Positions 12,511-23,323 of a DNA stretch of 64,000 nucleotides are shown piece after piece. Within the stretch, counting starts at the first letter, position 1. The number at the start of each line of letters is the position of its first letter. The position numbers and the translations under genes are program-made. Under the pieces are notes generated by a model. It searched no databases. It had not been told where the DNA came from and worked only from the letters and a program-made list of their open reading frames with translations. The stretch comes from Lasiosphaeris hirsuta (taxonomy: Eukaryota > Ascomycota > Sordariomycetes > Sordariales > Lasiosphaeriaceae), in NCBI GenBank assembly GCA_030549175.1, contig JAUKUA010000001.1, forward strand, positions 4,154,001-4,218,000, read 5' to 3'.

Positions 12511-14682
12511 AGGACTTTGCCCTCGTTTCGCTTTGCATTGCTTCGAATAGTTGGAAACGCCAAGGGCCGAAATTACGACGTCCTGCAGCCTCTCCGTTTT
12601 GGCCCATTCCAACACTCGAGCCCATCAGATTCTTTGTTGCCCGACCTCTGTCCTCCTCTCTGTAGTTGTATATGGTCGGGCAACAACATGCACCCATAAT
12701 TGATGCAGAGGGGACCCCCGCACATCCCGAGCCAGCAATTGGGGACTTACACAACACACAACATACAACACACCACCAGAAACACAGAAACACACTTTCC
12801 GACACGATGGTAGGTCGGGTTTCCCACTAGGCTTTTTGAGGTGCCCAAGTCCACCCCGATATAGTATCCAAGCCGTTTGAACTCAGCTCATGCCGGCTGG
12901 CCCGATTAGCCCGTCTGCATCGGCCGAGTCGAAGTCTGTCTCGCCATAAATCATATGCGCCGTCGGCCGTCCGGTTTGCGGGACCAGGCGGGGGATGAAC
13001 TCTTGACAAAAGCGGCGATCGGAGCGGGCTGGCTGGCCCCGTCCGACCTATCATGGCGCCCACTGCTCATTGGACCCGCCCTCTCCATCCTGTCCATCCC
13101 AAGTGGAATGCAGGAAGCAATTGGACGATGCTTATCCACGCCGGGATTTTTTGCCAATACCTGGAACCCAGAAAGCTGCCCTGGCGTTGAGTATTGGACC
13201 GTGCTACAGATAAGGTGAACTTCTAGGAACGGACCCCGGGTCCAAGTTTCCTTGTTTTGTTGCGCACACGAGGGCTGTTATGGCGTGACATTGGTGTGTT
13301 GGTTCACCTTTACCAAGAGGCTTTTTGAAGTCTTGATTCTTTATTTCCGCCTCCATGCTTTATTACCCCGGTCTTCGAAACTCATGCAGAGCCTGGCGCA
13401 ATGTTCGAGACTCGGGTCAACCTTGATCCTCTAGGATGGATGATGTGTGGAAGTATCCCCTTTTATGGTAATCATCTTGGGCATCGAGTTCCCGGCTGAC
13501 AGAAGGGTGATGCGGCCGCAACGGAGCCAAGGGTTGCTTAGCATGGGAATTGGCCGTCGTGGTGAGCCTTGCAAATTCATTGGGGTGTCTTGAGATTCCC
13601 TGTGACAGCGAAGCTATACGTTCAACGTCTGGCAGACAAGGTGTCACCAGCTTGTCGCGACCACGAGACCAGACGACGTAACATGACATTGTTAAGCTTC
13701 AGAGTCGCCATTTGAGTTTGGAAGTCTTCAGGTGTTGCAGCAAGTGCCAAGACGACGTATCGTTTTGGAAACAACACATCCATGGATAAACAGAATACAG
13801 GCCTCTCTGGTGCTAAATAAGTAACCGATTTTTTTTTATGTCTGCTGACGACATAGACTGCACGAGAGTAGTTGCTCCACCATTCACGGCGCAAGGTGAT
13901 CTACCTGAACGACCATGTATCGACCAGAATAGTTGTTGACATATGACCTCATATTTTCAAGTCTCTGCTTTGATTGGAAGTCGCTACAAACCACAAACGC
14001 CGGTAAAGCTAGCCATGGTGACCTATCTCACTCTACACACGCGTATCCCAGTATCGAATGCATCTAGGGGTAGGCATCCAAAAGCTACAAGTTCGCCGGC
14101 CCCTCAACAAGACAAATTATGGTTGGTGTCAAGCTCCTGCTGGACGAAGCTGGTTCTAGCCCAATCAGATGTGCTCAGAACCAATGGCAAGGAAGCCGCG
14201 TATAACCAGACCACCTGCTCCCACCGCCCGCTCCTTTGGGCACCAAACCGGGGCCATAGGAGCAGACATGTTTACGAGGTTGGGAATGCCTGGTATAACC
14301 GCAGACAAAAAGAGCCCATCCCAGGTACTTCCTGCCGGTCACCCCTCCTTGGTCCAAGTTCGGAAGGCTCGAGGCCAAGATGTCGCCAGCACGGGATCGC
14401 AACAAGCAACCCAGCGGGAGGAGTTGGGTCTTGACGATGCTCAAAGCATGAGACCCCAAACCCAAGATATCCCAACACAGCGGATACCAAATCACCCCAG
14501 GGTATCCGTAAAAGCAGCCGCCGCCGTAAACGCCTTCCGGGTGTATCCAACAGACCATGATGATGTCACGCCCCCCATCCCCCCCCCCTCCCAAACCTGG
14601 CAGGCAATGTTTTTATCGAGTGGCGGAAGGGGGGAGAAGGGGTTGTAGAACGAGCTCAAGTTGTTGACGACCGAAGGAGAGT

Positions 14683-14871
14683 CTAAACGGTTCCGCATGT
14701 CGGACACGGCCTGTCGATCTGGAACGTCTCGCTCTCCTCCATTCTGGGCCGGCCGACCTGGCAGACGCCGCGCCGCCGCATGCCTCGGCACATCCGGGGA
14801 TTGACTCTATTCTTGGTCGTGATGGTGCCGCAGTAGCGGCACTGTGTCATGATGAGCTTGTACCAGCACAT
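14683..14871 (-). CDS. small Cys-rich protein, possible zinc ribbon
   Basis: A single ORF of 62 aa begins MCWYKL at 14871. It has seven cysteines: Cys2, then a C-x2-C pair (QCRYCG), two single Cys in an Arg-rich middle, and a terminal CPTC knuckle. Paired CxxC motifs in so short a protein suggest zinc binding. The same frame stays open for about 55 codons upstream but without an ATG, so an upstream exon is possible. The layout (MC at the start, Cys-rich middle, CPxC near the end) recalls the protein at 55251-55629 and small fungal Cys-rich proteins of unknown function. It is isolated in a desert, 0.8 kb downstream of apc2 on the same strand. Function is not known. Confidence 0.45.
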   Translation of the reverse strand: MCWYKLIMTQCRYCGTITTKNRVNPRMCRGMRRRGVCQVGRPRMEESETFQIDRPCPTCGTV

Positions 14872-15655
14872 CCCCGCCGTCTGGTGGCGCGAGACTTGTA
14901 CCTCGGGGTCGGAGGTCGGGATTTGTTTCGGAGGTGGTGTCGTAGGGAGAAGTGACGCCAGCGGGGATGCGCGGTTGCTGAGAGGCCAAGTAGTGGTAGC
15001 GTTGCCATGCTCGCGGGTCAACAAGGGTTTCTTATGCAACAGACCTCAAGGTTGCACATAGATCACAGGTGTCAACATGGCCATCCGCACCAACTTTGGT
15101 TGTGTTGCTATTTGGACACTTGCGTTTGCCGATCTGACAAGTGGTCAAGGGGGGAAAGGGGTTAGGATGGGACTTGTACAACGGGAACTGCAGCTGCTCT
15201 GCTAATACAAGAGATGGTCGTTACACACAATGCCTAATATACACGGCACCAGCTTGGATGTTTTCTCTGGCCCACGGCATCCTCTTGTAGCTTTTGACTC
15301 CATAGCATCTGGTTATTGACCTTTGGTCATCCTCAATGAATCCGAACCTTCAACATAGCTGTGTGCCCCGCCGTGGTAAGAGCCAACACAACGGGCCATG
15401 TTCAGTTTTTGAGGTCTGGTGATCACAAGGTGAAATAAAAAAACACTTGGCTCCCTCCAAAACTTATGGTGTCATTTAGACTCCCAAACTCACACAGCCT
15501 CCCATGCCCTGCTAATTAACTCCTAAGCGGTCCAAAACCGATGTTTCATGTACATACATGCTCTAGGCCTCCATGTTGAGACTTCCATGCTCAACGGCCT
15601 ATACACACACGTCGGTATACCTCCTTCCCTCCCGACAGTCCTACAAAACCGGCCA
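14872..15655. other. region between the small Cys-rich ORF and the apc2 stop
   Basis: It probably contains the apc2 3' UTR and the promoter of the minus-strand small ORF. It is less GC-rich than the flanking CDS. No other feature was recognised. Confidence 0.5.
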
Positions 15656-18600
15656 CTATTTCTTCACCAGCTTGTATTTCCCTCCGATCACCTCCAGCTC
15701 ACCGCTAGCAACCTTGCTGCCCAAAAACTCCTGAAGTTCCTCTCCACTCCAGGGAAACCCATCAGGTACCAGCATCTTCATCATCATGCTCACCTGCGCG
15801 AGTGGCATTGACGCGCTTGAATTGGTCAGCATGCCGCGGATGTACTGCCAGTACATGGCTCGGCGCTCTTGTTCCTTGGCGCTGAGCGTCCCGGCCGAGC
15901 TGCCTGCGGCGCCGCTGGCCTTGCGTGGCGATTCGACTTCAGGCTCGTTCGAAGCTCCTCCGCCGGCGGATGAACCAGGCTCTGGCCCATCTCCGCCAGC
16001 GCCACCCGCATCTATCGTCTCAACGACGGCATATACCCCCTGGCTGATGCGCTTCAAGACACCCTTGTTGGCCCAGAACGACAGCGCTTCGGCGATGAGG
16101 TCCTCGTCCATCTGCAGCTCGTTGTACAGCTCCTCGACCGAGCGCTGTACGGGCTTGCCACTCCCGTCATCAGCCCCCTGGAAGGCATAGATGGTCGTCG
16201 CCTCAACCGTGCTACAGTCAACTGTGACGGTGCGGTCTTCCAACTCCAGCTCTACGCGGGCCTGGCCTAGCTGGTTGAGCCAAGTGAGCTTTCTTTTGCT
16301 CTTGAGATGCTCGTAACCGAGCTCGTACCATCGCTGATAGTCGACAATCGGCGGTGGTAGAAGGAAGTGCTCCCTGTCTAGATCCGGCCAAAACAATCTC
16401 GACAGGATCCTCGCATGGTACTCCGGCTCGGTCTCTCCCTCCCCCTTAGCCTCCCTCCCCCCGGCTACCGGCGTACTTAGCACTGCCCTCCCGGCTCCCC
16501 CTCCAACCTGGGCCTCCCTCGCCCTTATAATAGCCCCATCCACCATCTTCGAATCCTGCACATCCTTGATCATGACATCGCAGTTTTGCAGCGCCGCCTC
16601 TCCAAACCTCCTTTTCAGTAGATCTAGCACCCGCATTTCCTGGTCGAAGCGCGCGGGCTCGCCCAGCAGACGGCCAGCAACGACCGAGGCAAATTCCTTG
16701 ATGAAGACGTCCTCGCTGCCGAGGGCCGAGATGAGCGTGCCAATGACGTCCTCGCTGCGTGGGCGTTTGTAGTTGGCACCCGCATCAACCGGGTCTGGAA
16801 CCCAGCCCATGTCAGCCCAGTCGAGATCATCGTCAGCACCGCTAATATCAGGGGCTGCTCCCGCGTTACGACGGGCTTGGGACGGGTCGTTGAGAATGAG
16901 AGCAAGCTCGACAAGGGTGGAGGATGATGACGACAAGACCTGCTGGTCGTCTGGTACGTCTTGTACGGCGATGTTGGGAGTGCTGTCTTGTCGTCGCCGT
17001 CCCGTAGTACTCGGACTTGCTCTGCTGACGCCTCGGGAGACTGCAGGAGTCATAAACGCCCCGGACAGAGCCTTCTCGTGGTGCTGCCGCTTGGCTGCCT
17101 CTTTGACTTTTTTCGCAAGCCTCAGCTCCTCAGGGCTGGCAAGCAGGCCGGTAACGACAATACGCACTGCATCTTCACGCTGGCAGAGATACAGCTGCAA
17201 GCTCGACTCAACGTGGCCCAACAGCACCTTACTGTGGTCAAGGGCGTGCAGCGTACGTATGATGGCAATGTACGTACGCAGAATCTCGAGCGTGCTGCAA
17301 CCCGGGTGCAGCAGGCGCGTCTGCAGCGCCCGCGAGAAACTTGCCGTGAGTTGTAAGCGGCGAGCTGTTGTGGTTATGGTGGCTCGGAGATCATCGAGAG
17401 CGCCTTGCGATGAGGGCCAAGCTAGAGCAATATCGAAGAGTTCGGATATCCGGAGGGCTGCGAGTCGGCCAAGGGCCAAGGACTGATATGTTTTGACATC
17501 GGACAGCGTCACCGGCGAAGACGAGGGGTCTGGGGAAACGCGAGACAAGATCTCGACGCTTAGGCGTGCAAAATGGTTCTCAACCCAGTCGCTGAGAGCA
17601 AGAATGCAGGGGGAGCTGGATGAAGGGTTGGGCATTCGGGATATGGTGTTAGTAGCGGCTGAAACGCTACGAGTGCTTGACGAGGAAGCGGCCCAAACGC
17701 CGACATAGGCTCCGGTCACGAATTTCGACATTATCGATTCCATGATTTCGGCGAACAGGACCTGGAATCGTTCCCCGGCAAGACCAACACTGTGGAGTTG
17801 TTCCACAATCTCATGGAGGCGCTGCCTGGCAGCCAATGCCCTGAAATCATCATCTGTAGGTGGTGCCGGTCGACGTGATGTTATCGGGTCAACTCCCGCA
17901 CCATCTACGGACGGTATGCCGAGGATGGTGCCCGCCAGGCGGGCCAGCACGATGCTTACGGACTTCATGAGCTCTTCCGATGCCGAATTTCCTACGAGTG
18001 CGTGAATGTCTCGTCGGAAGCGAGTTGCGAGAAGCTCGGCCTCCGCCGCCGCTGCCTCAGAACCGCTGCCGTCTACGAGCCGACCAAAGCCCCTCATGAG
18101 CAGACCAAGGCCGTAGAAGTAGAGCCGGAGGGCTGCCTCAAGGGTCCGGATGCTGCTCATGACGATCACCATGTGTCGTTCGTAGTGGTTCCCCTTTCTC
18201 CTGACGGCTTGGCCGCCGCCACCCCTTTTCTCTGCACCGCCACCAACAGCCTCATGCCTCGACTCATCTCCGTTGTCGTCGACACAGCCAGACAATAGGG
18301 GGATCACGTGCTGGGCAAAGTGGGCGCGGACTTGCTGCGCATGCCAGGCAACGATATCGTCAGTGTGAGTGGCCCGCGGTAATACCGTAGGCGCATGTAC
18401 GATGAGAGTCAAAGCTTGGAAGAACTCTGCATCCGAGCTGAAAGGGGCCTGCTGGGAGGCCGGGTGTTGCTGGGAGTCTGCGGCCAGCGTGCCGAAGGAG
18501 TCGTCGGCCGTGGCCGAGGGTGGGAGGGCGATGCGGGCGGTTACCACATGCCAGGCACGATCGTAGGCGACCTGGTCGTCTCCTACAGCCGCGAGGGATG

Positions 18601-18982
18601 GAAACAAAGGCTGGGATGAGTACGAGAGTGGGCCGGGTTCAGCCAGGATGGTGCTCTGGGAGCCCGAGAGAGTGGAGACCGCACTGGTCGTGGTGGGGGG
18701 ATGCGTGTGGCCGTGTTCCTGGGTCGCTGGCTGGGAGGAGAAGGGGGCTGATACTGGGGTTGCCGCGCCGTGATGATGAAGACGACGATCGCTGGGGATG
18801 GCGGAAGACCCAGCAGCAAGAGCCGCGGCCGACGTGGCCGGGCCGCCGAAAGGCTGGCCTTGGTCAGGGAACCTGACGCAAGGTGTCGACTGGGGCGTGG
18901 GCTGGGAGAGGTCGATCTGGAAGACTGACTGGAAGACACGGCGGCGGCGGTTCTGCCACGGGGCGGCGACCATGGTTGGCAT
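15656..18982 (-). CDS. apc2: anaphase-promoting complex/cyclosome subunit 2
   Basis: One uninterrupted ORF of 1108 aa. The first ATG is at 18982; a second in-frame ATG is three codons later. Apc2 is the cullin-like scaffold of the APC/C. It pairs with the RING subunit Apc11 to ubiquitinate securin and cyclins in mitosis. The N-terminal half is variable and partly low complexity. The cullin-homology region is marked by the block RLFWPDLDREHFLLPPP and the following YELGYEHLKSKRKLTWL sequence. The C-terminal winged-helix region follows, with QMDEDLIAEALSFWANKGVL and the terminal KYKLVKK. The length is in the range of filamentous-fungal orthologues and longer than yeast Apc2. Long antisense open frames inside it are by-products of codon bias. 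It is constitutively expected in the nucleus; no promoter signal was read. Confidence 0.93.
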   Translation of the reverse strand: MPTMVAAPWQNRRRRVFQSVFQIDLSQPTPQSTPCVRFPDQGQPFGGPATSAAALAAGSSAIPSDRRLHHHGAATPVSAPFSSQPATQEHGHTHPPTTTSAVSTLSGSQSTILAEPGPLSYSSQPLFPSLAAVGDDQVAYDRAWHVVTARIALPPSATADDSFGTLAADSQQHPASQQAPFSSDAEFFQALTLIVHAPTVLPRATHTDDIVAWHAQQVRAHFAQHVIPLLSGCVDDNGDESRHEAVGGGAEKRGGGGQAVRRKGNHYERHMVIVMSSIRTLEAALRLYFYGLGLLMRGFGRLVDGSGSEAAAAEAELLATRFRRDIHALVGNSASEELMKSVSIVLARLAGTILGIPSVDGAGVDPITSRRPAPPTDDDFRALAARQRLHEIVEQLHSVGLAGERFQVLFAEIMESIMSKFVTGAYVGVWAASSSSTRSVSAATNTISRMPNPSSSSPCILALSDWVENHFARLSVEILSRVSPDPSSSPVTLSDVKTYQSLALGRLAALRISELFDIALAWPSSQGALDDLRATITTTARRLQLTASFSRALQTRLLHPGCSTLEILRTYIAIIRTLHALDHSKVLLGHVESSLQLYLCQREDAVRIVVTGLLASPEELRLAKKVKEAAKRQHHEKALSGAFMTPAVSRGVSRASPSTTGRRRQDSTPNIAVQDVPDDQQVLSSSSSTLVELALILNDPSQARRNAGAAPDISGADDDLDWADMGWVPDPVDAGANYKRPRSEDVIGTLISALGSEDVFIKEFASVVAGRLLGEPARFDQEMRVLDLLKRRFGEAALQNCDVMIKDVQDSKMVDGAIIRAREAQVGGGAGRAVLSTPVAGGREAKGEGETEPEYHARILSRLFWPDLDREHFLLPPPIVDYQRWYELGYEHLKSKRKLTWLNQLGQARVELELEDRTVTVDCSTVEATTIYAFQGADDGSGKPVQRSVEELYNELQMDEDLIAEALSFWANKGVLKRISQGVYAVVETIDAGGAGGDGPEPGSSAGGGASNEPEVESPRKASGAAGSSAGTLSAKEQERRAMYWQYIRGMLTNSSASMPLAQVSMMMKMLVPDGFPWSGEELQEFLGSKVASGELEVIGGKYKLVKK

Positions 18983-21165
18983 CGCGGAAGGCGGCTGGCG
19001 AGCAGCAGGCCAACAGGCGGATTGGTGCAGGACAGCCGACAGGCGGTGGTGCTAGCGATGGCGTCAACCTGTAATCTTGCTGGAGCGCGTGCCGTTGGAG
19101 TGCCGTCGAGGTGCTGAAGCGCGCAGGACGCGAGGTGGGAAACGCCACCAACCGACAACTTGACGGGGCACACACGGGGCACACGGGGATGGGACCGGGC
19201 GTCAACGACGATGCTCGCCAATCTGCCCGTCTGCCCGGCACAGCAGTAGAAAGCCTGACGAGAAAGTGACTGCCTAGAACCTGGCTGGCCGACTGAGGGC
19301 AGCCGTGTGTGAGCGGCGTCTGCGAGTGACAACGGGGGAAGCTGTGGCCCTTGGCGGCGGCCCTAAGCGCGGGAGGCGGCCGGGATGGTGGTCGGCGGGC
19401 GATGGGGTGCTTGATGGGGTGCTGGATTCGGGGGGGATTGGTCTGCCGGCGCTGCTCTGCAGGCGGTGCTGTCTTCGCAACTCACAGCTCCCCAGGTGAT
19501 CGTTTCAAATGCTGTGGCAAGTGCTGTGGCCTACTTGCGATGCACTCTGCCCATCCCAATCGCCGTCAATCAAGGTGCTGTGCCTGGGAAGGATTGCAAG
19601 GCCCGCGCATGCTGCAGGAAAAGTACAAGGGGTGCGAGAGTGCGGGAATGCGAGTGTGCAAGCGCAGAACCGCAGACTCAGTAAGTGCTCAGTGCAGGGA
19701 AGCAGGCCGCATCGATCACGGCCTAGTCGCGGCGTCTGTCGCTTCGCTCTCCTCGTGTTCCTTTGCTCTCTACCTTCCGCTCGAGTGGATGGATGTTTCA
19801 CGCTCGATATGCAATCAGCGGGGTGTTTTGGCCGACGCCGTCAAGCGCCCGCAGGAACGAAATGCACGTGAGGGCGGCCAATGATGGCGACCGCGCTTGT
19901 GGCCCCGTCATCGCGCTTGTGAGGCCCTCGTCTAGACTTACGCGCGTTTAGAGCGCAAAAGGGGGTATGTGGAAGAATCCGCAAAGTGTTCAGTGTCTCT
20001 CATTGGCCTCCCCAAGACGGCCGCGCGAGTTGATAACCTGGGTCGCCCTTGGCTGCAGCTGTCAGCGTCTTGCCCTGGACCCTTCCTCTCTCCCCAAGGC
20101 TTCCCCTCCCCTTGGCCCTAGGTCTGGCTACCATTTCTGCGGCCATGCTATCGACCTATCCGTACTACCCCCAAAGTTCTACTACCCGTTACCATGGGCA
20201 GTACTTCGGACCATGTCTTCTCGACAACGACAGTTTCCTCGCCCTGCTCGCCCGTGTCCAGCGTCCCGCGTCTGGCATCCAGCGCTAAACTAGCGGCAGA
20301 GTCCAACGACATAATCCATGGTACCCGTGGTATCCAGGCTATACAGGGTGGGAAAATGCGTCTATCACATATTGGAGCCCGCCAACATGTCGTTATGTGC
20401 GGCTGCGATAGCCGCTCCTCTACCAACCTCAGGTACTGACCTCCAGGTACTACAGTCCTGACCGTTGAAGGAACAAAACGGCATCGGAACCAGAATTATG
20501 GCCCCAGGTCGCGATTTCGGCCTTGAATCCTCACTACACATGGTACCTGGCTCCCCAGCCTGTCCCCAGTTTGTCCCCAGGCACGGCCCAGGTGATCAAG
20601 ACGCTGCTCTACGCCCACACCTTCGCTCATGCCCGCGTCTACGCGGTACAGAGCACACCTGCAGCCTGTTTCATTTCACTCCCCCACTTTACCACCTCAC
20701 CTACCGTACCGACGTCCCCATCCTCACCCTCACATACTATCGGGGCGTCCGACTTAGTGCACACCGCAACTAACCTCTTGCGCCAATGCCCTCGCCTCCG
20801 TCAGTTGCCTCAGCCCGCATATCCTGGGACCCGGAACAACATTACGAAGTGTAATGCTACGGCTAGTGTCGTGGGGGGATGAGGGGGAAGGAGGGGGCGG
20901 CAGCTGGCGTATGCTGGCGTGTTTCGAGGCACCTCCCGTGCCTTACTGTGTACCGTGCTGCTGCCATGTGTTTTGGCAGCTGCCTCATCTAGACAAACTG
21001 GGCAGCCCTCAAGGTTCGCTACGTCGAAGAACAGACCGCCCCACCTCACGTATGCGAATCTCCATCCCCAGCCTAGCTACCTCTATCTCACGGCTTATTC
21101 TCCGGTCGTACTTCTCTTGTCAAGGCTCCCAAGTCCCACCCTCTTATGCACGATAGGAAATACCC

Positions 21166-21342
21166 ATGGCCCGCCCAGTCCCCTTTGAGGCTCTCACGGA
21201 CCAAGAAAGCCCCTTCATAAGCTTCCGCCGATACACCAGTGTGCCTGTTGGGGTGCCGGTCGGAGTGGCAAAAAAGCTCGGATCTGGGGTTGTCTGCGGG
21301 ATAAACCGTCTCAAGGAACTATCTGACTTTCATCTCAGCTAA
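21166..21342 (+). CDS. candidate small ORF, 58 aa, unknown
   Basis: An ATG in good context (CCC ATG GCC) opens a 58-codon frame that begins MARPVPFEALTDQESPF and ends in TAA. The translation is balanced rather than Ser/Arg/Pro-skewed like the chance frames around it. It has a Val/Gly-rich middle and no clear membrane segment or cysteine pattern. No family was recognised. It could be a small orphan gene, an exon of a larger gene or chance. Confidence 0.22.
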   Translation: MARPVPFEALTDQESPFISFRRYTSVPVGVPVGVAKKLGSGVVCGINRLKELSDFHLS

Positions 21343-22207
21343 CGTTTGTCTACCTAGTCTTGTCGGTGTCCTCAACGGGAAACGGGCGTGCATATGTTTA
21401 ACATACGACTAGTACATGCAGCCCGACCTTGCTACACCGCAAATTACACTCGTGGACGGTCGTTTGGGGCTTGCTGAACTTTCAAATGGCTCATCGTCGA
21501 TACCATGTGCCAGGTGCTAGCTCACTACCGCATCGAACGATGGCCTCAAGGATCTGGCCTACAGTAGCGGTTGTCGGCCAGCCAAGCTGGCAGCTAGTCC
21601 CGCAAAGGCTTGTCGAGGATTCGAGATGTTCCGACCTTTGCCTAAGCGCCGCTCAAAATCTCCGATTCGCTATTCCACCGCCATTCCACATCATCACCAC
21701 GGTATCAGACTGAGCCGGACGCCGTGTAATTCGTGTTTGCTGCAGTCCGGAACTCGACGGCATGGTGTCAATCGGATGAGCTCCAACCGGCCCGCCGCAA
21801 GTGATAGAACCACAGCTTGACAAATTACAAACCACCTGTCGCCGACATCATCACCTGCAATTCTTCCTCTCCACACGGTGGCCGGCATTCATCCTTGTGA
21901 TGGCTGTCTTTTCCCATGGACACGGAAACATCCTTGGCTCGAGGCTGTCATCTATTACAGCGTTCCTTCATTGCTTCCAGCCGACCGCTATCCCCCCAAT
22001 GCCGGTGCCGTGGCCCTTCCAGCAGCGCTCTTCCTGCCAGCCACTACACACGGACCTTTCCCACCTCCATTCGCCGACTTTTGACCGATCACGGCCTTCT
22101 TGGGGCCGAGAGCGACAACAGCACCGCCTCTGCAGAGGGGTGGAACTCGGTTGCGCATTCGCTACATCGCCACCCCCCCTCCCCCCTCGACCCCCAACGC
22201 AAGAAGG

Positions 22208-22210
<3 letters not shown>

Positions 22211-22268
<58 letters not shown>
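22211..22268 (+). repeat. (CA)n microsatellite
   Basis: A near-perfect CA dinucleotide run of about 29 units with one CATA interruption near 22238-22241. It lies in noncoding DNA. Confidence 0.95.
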
Positions 22269-22271
<3 letters not shown>

Positions 22272-23208
22272 AGCCATTCAGAAGAAGCGGAGTGGAATCC
22301 GGCATCGAATAGCCCCGGCAAGTTGCAAGACTGGTTGACAATATTGCTTTAGCGGCACAGATTCGTCACCTCTCACAAGCCCCTCCGCAATTACCGTGCC
22401 TTGACTACCACCACACACAGCACCGCATTACCAAGTCGCCTTTGCTATTCCCTCTCCCACCCTAAGCTTCATTGGTCCGGTCGTGCGTTTCATGTGGATG
22501 TGCCACATTCTCGAGAATCTGCTTCAGAGGAAGAGGAGTCGGGCAGCTTGCGATTCGTAGTCGTTTGCGGGTGTAGTTGAAGTCCTGCATAGCTGCCCAC
22601 TTACCACCTACCCACGAGTTGGCCTCTCTAGCGATGGCCGGCCTGCCTGTCTGGTCCCGTGGCCCCGTGGCCTTGTTTTTCAGCGGCTGTCCTGTCATCC
22701 CAACCTCCTTTGGTCTCCAACCCACTGCAAGGAGCAATAGTCTGTCTACCCCCCGCTTGCGCGCCTCCTCGTTCCAATCAGGTAAATTATTCTACATCCT
22801 GCGTGTTGATCCACCGGCTCCTTTCACATCGACGCTCCTTACCGCAGATACAGAGATGAGTTGAGGTGGCGGCGGCGGCATCGGCGGGCAGCTCGGGACA
22901 TCGTGTAAGTCGTCCAATAGAGCCCCGTGGTCTGTGGTTGATAGATATCGGGACCAAACGGATGTTAATGCTTGAGAGTACATGAGGGTGTCCTCTAGAG
23001 CCATCTCCCTGCAAGGCGCGGTACATCTAGCACAGGGGCGCGTAGTGGCAAGTCCTGGAAAGTTGCCAATCCGAGGCGATTGCATTACACGCACTCTAAC
23101 TCCTCATCCCCCCGCACTGCACTGTCAGCTATCACCCGAGATCCATGATCTCGATCCTCCCCTAAACATTACCCTGGCAGCTCCCACTTTCATATCCTCT
23201 TGATATGT

Positions 23209-23323
23209 GTGTCCCGCCCTGTGATGGACTGGCGCACCCAACTGACCAGCGGGTGACGCGGAGAGATCCCGCTCTCCCACTACGGGGCCGGGTAGATAAT
23301 CTCGGTCCCGCAAAATAAAAAAA
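23209..23323 (+). other. GC-rich block with A-rich tail, possible retroposon remnant
   Basis: A roughly 100-nt GC-rich block containing GATGGACTGGCGCACCC, GGTGACGCGG and TCTCCCACTACGGGGCC-type sequence ends in an A-rich tail (about 23309-23323) and stands out from its flanks. Structured GC sequence followed by an A-rich end resembles the 3' end of a non-LTR element or SINE. No target-site duplication was found, so this is only inference. Confidence 0.2.

Larger units (their letters stand above)
6390..14682. other. 8.3-kb gene desert upstream of the RING gene
   Basis: No gene can be supported here. Immediately upstream of the RING start the plus strand is T/C-rich (about 6599-6690), so the gene-sense leader is G/A-rich. 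Further on are G homopolymers (6773-6783, 7636-7657, 7679-7696, 9333-9341, 12492-12510), a GAGT tetranucleotide repeat near 9340-9369, a (TG)n tract at 9667-9720, CAC/CAG-rich stretches near 8558-8600, and short tandem CAGCCCACAG units near 11741-11765. Open frames are present but their translations look like chance translation of GC-rich DNA. Promoter, long leader or noncoding RNA functions are possible. Confidence 0.5.

Noticed and set aside
16773..17486. 237-codon open frame antisense to apc2
   Set aside because: It lies fully inside the apc2 coding region, and its openness is explained by codon bias of the sense strand; the translation is Ser/Arg-rich without motifs.
22211..22268. Search for CRISPR-like spaced repeats around the (CA)n and (TG)n tracts
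   Set aside because: These are simple microsatellites without spacers; CRISPR arrays are not expected in a fungal nuclear genome.
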